The notes under the pieces: generated by a model
Seen by the model: only the letters and a program-made list of their open reading frames with translations
What the model was told of the DNA's origin: nothing
Databases searched by the model: none
Shown: piece after piece, positions 7,126-13,114 of the stretch
How the letters are laid out: every line of letters starts with the position of its first letter
Position numbering within the stretch: position 1 is the stretch's first letter
Program-made: the position numbers and the translations under genes
DNA from: Pedobacter sp. UBA5917
Lineage (GTDB): Bacteria; Bacteroidota; Bacteroidia; Sphingobacteriales; Sphingobacteriaceae
Length of the DNA: 18,037 nucleotides
NCBI RefSeq assembly: GCF_002432345.1
Contig: NZ_DJDT01000316.1
Location: 1 to 18,037, forward strand
Direction: 5' to 3'

Positions 7126-7141
7126 TGGTGGAGGCTAGTTG

Positions 7142-7579
7142 CTAAATCAATCCAAATTCAGTTCTATAGCCTAAATGTTCATCTTCTTTTTGTGTCATTA
7201 GGGTTTTGGCGGCTTTTCCTTTGTCTTTATAACCCAATAAGTGCAGGGTTCCGTGCATCATGATGCGGCAAACCTCATCAAATTCGGACGTTTTAAAGAT
7301 TTTTGCATTTTCTTTTACGCGTTCAATGCTGATGAAAATATCACTTACTATCTGCTTTTCTTCTTCAGAATTATCGAAAGTAATGATATCGGTATAAGTA
7401 TCGTGGTTTAAATACTGCTGATTGATGCCTAAAAGATATTCGTCGCTGCAGAAAATGAAATTGAGTTCCTGTAATTTGTAATCTTCTTTTTCAATGCTGG
7501 CTTTGATCCACTTTTTGATTTTAAGTTTTTGTGGAAGATTATAGCTAACAGATTCGTTGAAGAAAGATATTGCAGGCAT
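7142..7579 (-). CDS. ybeY: Endoribonuclease YbeY, rRNA maturation factor
   Basis: YbeY is a small metal-dependent endoribonuclease for 16S rRNA 3'-end maturation and ribosome quality control in the cytoplasm. The 145-residue length fits. Visible motifs are NHDTYTDIITFD (58-69, the family's TDVLSF region) and MMHGTLHLLGYKDK (107-120). His109 and His113 match the first two metal ligands. At the third position, a His in E. coli (HGxLHLxGxDH), this protein has Asp119, giving H-x3-H-x5-D. I recall GYKDK as usual for Bacteroidota YbeY, so this is likely a lineage variant and not a defect. The Arg of the E. coli YR motif is also replaced (YL, 56-57). The gene has its own promoter-like box and lies between two repeat elements, downstream of the DUF4175 gene. 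Confidence 0.93.
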   Translation of the reverse strand: MPAISFFNESVSYNLPQKLKIKKWIKASIEKEDYKLQELNFIFCSDEYLLGINQQYLNHDTYTDIITFDNSEEEKQIVSDIFISIERVKENAKIFKTSEFDEVCRIMMHGTLHLLGYKDKGKAAKTLMTQKEDEHLGYRTEFGLI

Positions 7580-7598
7580 AATGTTGTTGTTTATGCTG

Positions 7599-7606
7599 CA
7601 AATTTA
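7599..7606 (-). promoter_or_regulatory. Candidate -7 promoter box of ybeY
   Basis: On the minus strand TAAATTTG matches the Bacteroidota -7 consensus TAnnTTTG exactly and is followed by CAGCAT. It is 20 bp upstream of the ybeY start codon, so the leader would be very short. No clear -33 TTG is found at the expected distance; that position falls in AT-rich DNA at the edge of the adjacent repeat element (7626-7702). Confidence 0.45.
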
Positions 7607-7625
7607 GGAAAAATTTAAAGCGGTA

Positions 7626-7702
7626 CGTCACCCTGAATTTATTTCAGGGTCTTTCATGCAAGATAGATCTCTCCATTTCGCTGCGTTTCGGTCGAGATGA
7701 CG
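7626..7702. repeat. REP/MITE-like inverted-repeat element, copy B
   Basis: This 77-bp unit has CGTCA and TGACG at its ends. It contains the hairpin ACCCTGAA (7630-7637) / TTCAGGGT (7643-7650). The right half (7661-7701) shares most bases with copy A (AGATAGATCTCTCCATT, then CTGCGTT and GTCGAGATGA). It begins 7 bp after the stop of the DUF4175 gene and ends 20 bp before the ybeY promoter box, so it separates the two transcripts. The hairpin could stabilise or end the DUF4175 mRNA. Confidence 0.75.
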
Positions 7703-7709
7703 AGTTTAT

Positions 7710-10700
7710 TTATTGACTAATATTCAATGATTTTAAATACTCGGCAATTTTATTTTTATAGTAGTAATTTAAGCTTGGAGGCAGTTTTTGCAGCATATCG
7801 TTTCCATTTTGTTGCTGTTTTTTAAACTGATCTACCATTTTTCGGTAAGATGGCGGAAACTCTTTAGCTGCTTTGCTTTCGCGTTTCGAATCTTCTTCCT
7901 GGTCGCGTTCTGCTTTTTCTGCTTCTAACAGCTTGGTTAGCAGATCTTTCTGTCTGTTTAAAGTTTCCTGTTGTAAACGCTTGTTAACCAGATCGCTCTC
8001 TGTTTGTTTCATTTCCTTAATGGCCTCGTTCAGGTTACCCATTTTACCAGTACCATCCTTATTTTCCTCGCGGTTGATTTTTTCCAGCGCCTGGCGGATC
8101 ATTTGTTGCTGTTGCGCCATTTTACCAAATTCCTGGCTCATTTGTCCTTTACCTACGGTGCCTTGGTTACCGCCTGATTTCTGCATCTGTTCGCGAGCCT
8201 GCTGCATACTTTTATTCAGCTTATCCTGCATTTGCGAAAGCTGTTTCATACCCTGCTTCTGTTTTTTTCCACTGCCACCTTTGCCATTTTTCTGCATGTT
8301 CTGCAACTGGTTTAAAGCTTCGCTCAGCATCAAAGTGAGGTTATTGATAGAAGTCATGGTAAATTGCTGGAAACGGTTGGCTTCTGCTGTTCTTCTATCG
8401 CCGAGGCTTTCTAAACTTTTATCGAGGTTAAAATTGATTTTATTCATTTCCTCGTTAACCGTCGATTCTATCTGTGGAACACGTTTGCTTAAGCTGTATA
8501 AACTATCGGCTATGGTTTTAAGATTATCTTTAATGCTGCGCTGTTTCTGTACGTTAGTGGTATATGATGGGTCGGTAGCAGTCATTTTCTTTAAGGTCAG
8601 CATCACCTTTTCCTGATCGAAAGATGTAGTGAGCAGGTTTTCTAATAAGCGGCGTAATTCTTTGGCATTCAGGTTATTTTCCATTTCTTCGCCCTCCTGT
8701 TGCATATCGCTCATCTTTTTGGATAATTTTTCCATCTGCTCGGCCGCTTTCTGCTGTTTCTGGCTGGCACTTTTAGAATCTTTTTTATCTAAGGCATCCT
8801 TACTGTCCTGTTGTTCTTTTTGTATGTCCTGAACGTCTTTTTCAGGGTTTTCGAAAGGATTTGGTCTTTCTAAGCCCTTATTTTTTTCCTCCAGCTTTTT
8901 AAGATCATCTTTCAGGTCTTTCATTTCCTTATTAAGCGCATCCTGTTTTTGCTTTAGGGCTTCATTATCCTGTTTTTTATCATTTGTTTGCTCTGATAGT
9001 TCTTTCTGTTCTTTGGCAAGTTCATTTAAACGATCGATATCTGCCTGAAGGTTCTGCTCAAATTCCAACTGTTTATAGAGTTCTAAAATACGGTCTAATT
9101 CATTTTTGAGCGTTTTATTATCCAATTGCATTTTAGAAAGTTCATCCTGGGTTTGATCTTTATTTTTCTCGTTCATCAGGTTCTGCAGTTTCTGCAACAG
9201 TTCTTTGGTTTTTTCATCCAGTACATTGTCGAACAGGTCTTTAATCTGCTTTTGTTTTTCTAAAAGCTCTTCTGTCTGTTTCTGGTCTTCCTGCTGCTGG
9301 ATATTTTTGTCATTCTGATCTTTAATCTCTTTTACCGCTTCATCAAGCTGTTTCTGCTTATCCAAAAGGGCTTCAATCTGCTTTTTATCCTCAAAAGAGA
9401 TCTGTTTTTTATCGATCAGGCTTTCGGCAACTTTTTTACTTTCCTTTTCGATGGTATTGGCCAAACGGATGGCCGATTGTACTTTCTGTTTTAATGCCTG
9501 GTTACTGGCATTTACCTGTTCGGCAGTTTCCCTTTTGGTAGGCTGTTTAAAGGTTTTAACTTCCGATCGTGTAACTTTTGCTCCATTAACACCATCGTTA
9601 TCGGCTACTTCGAAATAATATTCAATTTCCTGTCCGGGTTTGGCTGCAGCGGTTTTTAAATCCCAGAAATAAAAGAAAGTATTTTCGGTTACGTTGCTCT
9701 TAATTGCAATATTTTTGGCGAATGAACCAATAATCCGGTTATTTTCTTTGATGTTGTATTTAAAGCTTAAACGGCTAAAACCATAATCGTCGGTAACATT
9801 GCCACTGAAATACAAAGCCTTTTTGCTAACGGAATCTGGTTTTTCTTCTACGCTAATCCCTGGCGACTGATCTTTAACCACGGTAATCTGGTGTGATAAA
9901 GAATCGCGGAGGGTTACGAATTCATTTTTAGGGGTAACGCTGTATTTTGAATTGTTTTTGATTGTAGCATTGAAAGCTGATTCATTATCTTCGACTTTTA
10001 AAACGTTCTCGGTACCATTAAGAATAAACAAAATCGAATTGCTTTTTCCTGTTTTGAAGTTCCAGGTAACCTTTGTTCCTTCGGGCAGGAGCATGTCGCC
10101 AACATTGGCAACCTGTTCCGGTTTTTTGCCAAGATAAGCGGGAAAATTTAAAGTTGCAGCTGCGTTAAGCAACTCCGGACGTGGTTTAACGGTAAGAATA
10201 AATGCTGAAGAACTGAAACCTCCGCCTTTAAAAATCAGTTTTTTATCGTTCTGGATATTTTTTATGCTGTAATTAAAGTTGCTGATGTTCTCTTTTTGAA
10301 GTTTGTAGGTATTTTTTCCGTCTTCAACGTAAATTTCTGCAGGAATCTGGTCACCTGATAGTTTCAGGTTTATGGTTACATCATCACCCTGGGTAACGGT
10401 TAAACTTTTATTTAAAACCGTAAAACTGAAAGGGGCCTTTGGTGCAATGTATTCATCGTATTTGAAAAAACTATTCGTACCCTCGCGCAAAATGGCCGGT
10501 GCGATGATGGCGATGAGTAAAATGATAGAAAGCGGAACAAAAAGATACTTTAAATATTTTCGGTTATCGTTGATGCTAACGGCGGTATAAAAGGGAACGG
10601 GCTTAAGTTCGAGGATTTTTTGATCAATACTGGCAATAATGAGGTGGTTGTTATTGGGCTGATTTTCTGATAAGCGGTGAAGCTGAAGCGTATTAAGCAA

Positions 10701-11027
10701 TTTATCCTTAATATCGGAAAAGTGGTTTCCGATGATAACCGATGCTTCATCAAAAGTAAGGTGTTTGCCCAATTTCAACATCGATAAAAGTGGTTTTACT
10801 ATAAGGAAACCCACCAACAATATTCCGATCAAGAGATAAGCGAAAAATATAAAAGTTTTAAAACCCGCGGTAGGATTGAGGTAATAAAGGCTTAAAAAAA
10901 CCAGCAGATACAGGGCCAAAAGTATTGCAGCGGTATAAATACTGCCCCGCAAAATTTTATTGAGGTAAAATTTGCGGATAAACTCATCAATCTTCCGTAG
11001 TAATTCACTGTAGTTATTGCTCACCAT
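7710..11027 (-). CDS. DUF4175 family membrane-anchored coiled-coil protein
   Basis: This is a very large protein (1105 residues) of unknown function. The N-terminus has three predicted membrane helices at about 29-49, 57-77 and 160-180. The Lys-rich loop after helix 2 suggests a cytoplasmic N-terminus, so the roughly 920-residue remainder would be periplasmic. Residues about 190-490 are beta-rich and Ig-like (PFSFTVLNKSLTVTQGDDVTINLKL and similar strands, each within that region). From about 497 to 800 comes a long charged coiled coil dominated by K, E, Q, D and L. The stretch around 910-975 is low-complexity, rich in Q, K, G and M. The C-terminal part is again helical and charged. The architecture matches the DUF4175 family of Bacteroidota; no catalytic motif is seen. 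ybeY follows on the same strand, 131 bp away, with its own promoter-like box, and the pairing may be a conserved neighbourhood. A role in spanning the periplasm or organising an envelope complex is only a guess from shape. Confidence 0.87.
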   Translation of the reverse strand: MVSNNYSELLRKIDEFIRKFYLNKILRGSIYTAAILLALYLLVFLSLYYLNPTAGFKTFIFFAYLLIGILLVGFLIVKPLLSMLKLGKHLTFDEASVIIGNHFSDIKDKLLNTLQLHRLSENQPNNNHLIIASIDQKILELKPVPFYTAVSINDNRKYLKYLFVPLSIILLIAIIAPAILREGTNSFFKYDEYIAPKAPFSFTVLNKSLTVTQGDDVTINLKLSGDQIPAEIYVEDGKNTYKLQKENISNFNYSIKNIQNDKKLIFKGGGFSSSAFILTVKPRPELLNAAATLNFPAYLGKKPEQVANVGDMLLPEGTKVTWNFKTGKSNSILFILNGTENVLKVEDNESAFNATIKNNSKYSVTPKNEFVTLRDSLSHQITVVKDQSPGISVEEKPDSVSKKALYFSGNVTDDYGFSRLSFKYNIKENNRIIGSFAKNIAIKSNVTENTFFYFWDLKTAAAKPGQEIEYYFEVADNDGVNGAKVTRSEVKTFKQPTKRETAEQVNASNQALKQKVQSAIRLANTIEKESKKVAESLIDKKQISFEDKKQIEALLDKQKQLDEAVKEIKDQNDKNIQQQEDQKQTEELLEKQKQIKDLFDNVLDEKTKELLQKLQNLMNEKNKDQTQDELSKMQLDNKTLKNELDRILELYKQLEFEQNLQADIDRLNELAKEQKELSEQTNDKKQDNEALKQKQDALNKEMKDLKDDLKKLEEKNKGLERPNPFENPEKDVQDIQKEQQDSKDALDKKDSKSASQKQQKAAEQMEKLSKKMSDMQQEGEEMENNLNAKELRRLLENLLTTSFDQEKVMLTLKKMTATDPSYTTNVQKQRSIKDNLKTIADSLYSLSKRVPQIESTVNEEMNKINFNLDKSLESLGDRRTAEANRFQQFTMTSINNLTLMLSEALNQLQNMQKNGKGGSGKKQKQGMKQLSQMQDKLNKSMQQAREQMQKSGGNQGTVGKGQMSQEFGKMAQQQQMIRQALEKINREENKDGTGKMGNLNEAIKEMKQTESDLVNKRLQQETLNRQKDLLTKLLEAEKAERDQEEDSKRESKAAKEFPPSYRKMVDQFKKQQQNGNDMLQKLPPSLNYYYKNKIAEYLKSLNISQ

Positions 11028-11337
11028 ATCACCGTAAATGTAAAAATTGTTCCAATCAATTAAAAGGAAACCGGCAATTGGATAACGTGTTTATTACAAA
11101 TCGGTTATCAAATAGGATTATTTGAGTGTTTTTATCTAAAATGGTATAAAAACAGGGGTTTTGGTAAAAATTAGTCAAACGTTTGTTTTAAAGCTAGGAA
11201 CCGGTTTTTGGCCAAAATTCTGTTAAAAATTTAATATTGGGTTGATTCTTACTTAATGAAAAAATATCTTTGGCTTATCATCCGCTCCGAATAACTAATA
11301 AAATCATCCTTTTTTATTTTCTCAGGAATCCCAATTA
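11028..11337. other. Divergent intergenic region between the DUF4175 gene and the ECF sigma gene
   Basis: There is no gene in these 310 bases. The region must hold promoters for both directions. Rightward, a good TTG-20 bp-TATCTTTG promoter is visible. Leftward, no TAnnTTTG match is found; CAAATCGG and CAAATAGG on the plus strand are only partial. A 10-bp palindrome CAAACGTTTG is at 11176-11185 and a GATAAC/GTTATC inverted pair at about 11080-11110, both too short to call. No copy of the repeat family that marks the other gaps is present. Confidence 0.65.
11242..11272 (+). promoter_or_regulatory. Candidate Bacteroidota-type promoter of the ECF sigma gene
   Basis: TATCTTTG (11265-11272) fits the -7 consensus TAnnTTTG at all fixed positions, and TTG (11242-11244) lies 20 bp upstream, the preferred spacing. 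The predicted start would be near 11279, giving a leader of about 60 bases. The housekeeping sigma factor would recognise it, so the ECF sigma gene may be expressed independently of itself. Confidence 0.65.
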
Positions 11338-11886
11338 ATGGACTATGTTGCTGATTTAGCGTCGGGTTGCTTACAAACTTTTCAAACTGTTTACGGTTTG
11401 TTCAACCAAAAACTTTATGCCTATATACTGAAAAAAACAGGTTCAGCTTATATGGCAGAAGAGGTGGTGCAGCTCACTTTTATCAGGCTTTGGGAAAAGA
11501 GGGAAAATTTATCATCAGAATACAGTTTATCGGCCCAGGTTTTCCGCATTGCGGGAACAATATTGATCGATCAGCTTAGAAAAGAAGCCGTTGGCAAAAA
11601 ACATTTATCAGTAATAGAAAATGATTATGCGCTACAGGTGGAGGTAAACCAGCCGGAAATGCTGAATGCCCTTGAAGCGGCTATTGAACAGATGGCGCCT
11701 GTAAGGAAAAAGGTATTTAAATTGAGCAAAATTGAAGGTTATTCGTATAAAGAAATAGCAGAAATGCTTTCTATTTCCCCAAAAACTGTCGAAAATCATA
11801 TTTCGCAGGCTTTAAAACAACTCAGGGCCGCATTTTCTTCTATTATTTCACTTGCGGTGATAATGTCGACCATTATCAATAAATAA
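11338..11886 (+). CDS. ECF-type RNA polymerase sigma-70 factor (Bacteroidota FecI-like)
   Basis: This 182-residue protein carries the two domains of an extracytoplasmic-function sigma factor. Region 2 (about 14-83) includes YMAEEVVQLTFIRLWEKR, the family's core-polymerase and -10 recognition part. Region 4 (about 112-163) includes IEGYSYKEIAEMLSISPKT and VENHISQALKQLR, the helix-turn-helix that reads -35. The tail (167-180) is unusually hydrophobic (FSSIISLAVIMSTII). The gene is followed after 128 bp by a FecR-type anti-sigma factor and then by susC/susD genes, the standard order for Bacteroidota sigma-controlled uptake loci. It should therefore direct transcription of the adjacent transporter genes when released by FecR; the direct target is inferred. 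An AGGA 10 bp before the ATG could serve as a ribosome site. Confidence 0.95.
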   Translation: MDYVADLASGCLQTFQTVYGLFNQKLYAYILKKTGSAYMAEEVVQLTFIRLWEKRENLSSEYSLSAQVFRIAGTILIDQLRKEAVGKKHLSVIENDYALQVEVNQPEMLNALEAAIEQMAPVRKKVFKLSKIEGYSYKEIAEMLSISPKTVENHISQALKQLRAAFSSIISLAVIMSTIINK

Positions 11887-11952
11887 TTAATAGTTTTTGG
11901 ATTTATCCAGTTAAAATTTGTCCATTCAGACCGCTTTATCGAATTTTTTAAC

Positions 11953-11989
11953 AATTATTTTAAAATAATTTAGCTGCACTAGGGGTAAA
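11953..11989 (+). promoter_or_regulatory. Palindrome plus CTAGGGGTAAA element upstream of fecR (candidate ECF promoter/operator)
   Basis: AATTATTTTAAAATAATT (11953-11970) is a perfect 18-bp palindrome. It is followed 7 bp later by ACTAGGGGTAAA (11978-11989), the only G-rich motif in an AT-rich gap. The anti-sigma start codon is 25 bp further on. I associate CTAGGGG-type sequences with gaps between Bacteroidota ECF sigma and anti-sigma genes, but cannot verify this here. A sigma-dependent promoter or mRNA leader element is possible; no housekeeping TAnnTTTG box is seen in the gap. Confidence 0.4.
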
Positions 11990-12014
11990 GCACTTTCAAA
12001 AACGTAATGTAGTT

Positions 12015-13073
12015 ATGCAAATCAACCAAAAGCTTGTTGAGCAGTTTTTTGCCGGCCAGTGTACTGCCGAGGAAGCCCGCATGGTAAGTAAATTTTTAGC
12101 GGATGATAACAACCGTGAAATTTATTTAAACAGCGAGGAATGGGAGCACTTTGAGCCGAAAGAAAAAGTTGATGCTGAAATATCCGACAGGATTTATGTA
12201 AACATACTTGATCATATCCACAATGTAAAAGAAACCAGGCGGATCCGTTTGCGTTATCTGGCTTACGCAGCTTCAGTAGCGTTGATTTTTACGGTTGGTT
12301 TATTGACTTATAATTTTAACAGTAGGCAAGTTTCGAAATCAGATGTTGCTACTTTGAAACAACATGGAACTTCTACCAGAATAGCGAAATTTTTAACAAA
12401 TACGTCAGATACAAAACAGATTTATACACTGCCTGACGGATCTATCGTTGAGCTTGATCCAAATAGCGAAGTGAGTTATTTTCCCTTCGATCAGGGAAAA
12501 AGGGATATTGCTTTAAATGGTCAGGCATTATTCAGGGTACATAAAGATAAAACCAAGCCATTTACCGTTTTTGCCAATAACCTGGCAACCACCGCTTTGG
12601 GGACCGTTTTTAAAATTACAGCTTTCAAAAAAGACCTTTATACAAGGGTAAGATTGATTGAAGGAAAAGTAGTGGTTAAACCACAGCAAAAACTATTATC
12701 GGCAGGCGTTAAAACAGTGTATCTATTACCCGGCAAAGAATTTTCGGTCAATATGCAAACTTACGCCGCAAATGTTAGGGCATTTAATATCGAACAGCCT
12801 AAGAAATTGGAGACACTAGATCAAAATAAAGCCATTATTACCGAAAGTGCTATTATTTTCGATAACGAACCACTGGCCGGTGTTTTCGATGCACTTGAAA
12901 ATAAATTAAACATTAAAATAAAATATACTGCAGTACAATTAAACAGAAAGGTATTTACAGGACAATATGAATTCGGACGCGATGACATTGATTCCTTCTT
13001 AAGTATGCTCTGTTCTCTCAATAATCTGACTGTAGAAAAAACAGAGGTAGGATATACGATAAAGAAGAAGTAA
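12015..13073 (+). CDS. FecR family anti-sigma factor / sigma regulator with DUF4974 C-terminus
   Basis: This 352-residue inner-membrane regulator is the predicted partner of the preceding ECF sigma factor. The cytoplasmic N-terminal part (about 1-80) should bind the sigma factor. One membrane helix follows at about 81-99 (YLAYAASVALIFTVGLLTY). The periplasmic part has a FecR domain (about 135-225), with YTLPDGSIVELDPNSEVSYF and ALGTVFKITAF. The C-terminal DUF4974-like module (about 278-350) contains IIFDNEPLAGVFDALENKLN and a closing VEKTEVGYTIKKK. By analogy with E. coli FecR it would receive a signal in the periplasm from an outer-membrane transporter and release the sigma factor. The ATG start at 12015 is preceded by an ATG TAG out of frame, which is not usable. 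All domains are present and no truncation is seen. Confidence 0.95.
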   Translation: MQINQKLVEQFFAGQCTAEEARMVSKFLADDNNREIYLNSEEWEHFEPKEKVDAEISDRIYVNILDHIHNVKETRRIRLRYLAYAASVALIFTVGLLTYNFNSRQVSKSDVATLKQHGTSTRIAKFLTNTSDTKQIYTLPDGSIVELDPNSEVSYFPFDQGKRDIALNGQALFRVHKDKTKPFTVFANNLATTALGTVFKITAFKKDLYTRVRLIEGKVVVKPQQKLLSAGVKTVYLLPGKEFSVNMQTYAANVRAFNIEQPKKLETLDQNKAIITESAIIFDNEPLAGVFDALENKLNIKIKYTAVQLNRKVFTGQYEFGRDDIDSFLSMLCSLNNLTVEKTEVGYTIKKK

Positions 13074-13114
13074 AAATAAAAACCAAACACAACTAGACTA
13101 AACCAACTAACTTC

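Larger units (their letters stand above)
6800..7141. other. Intergenic region: GIN-gene regulatory region plus a REP-like element
   Basis: No gene is seen in these 342 bases. The left third is AT-rich leader DNA of the GIN gene, with a -7-like TATATTCG (minus strand, 6841-6848; one mismatch to TAnnTTTG). A tandem CGTTCGTC-type repeat sits at 6915-6950. The right end carries a complete inverted-repeat element (7032-7125) just after the ybeY stop codon. The piece between (6951-7031) shows nothing recognisable. Confidence 0.7.

Noticed and set aside
7873..8616. A 247-codon open frame on the plus strand inside the DUF4175 gene
   Set aside because: It is antisense to the K/E/Q-rich coiled coil, whose codon bias keeps stops out of the opposite strand. 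The product is a Ser/Cys/Leu-rich string with no domain, and the minus-strand gene is clearly real.
11176..11185. CAAACGTTTG palindrome in the divergent region as an operator
   Set aside because: Ten bases in AT-rich DNA with no second copy and no clear link to a promoter; chance is a sufficient explanation.
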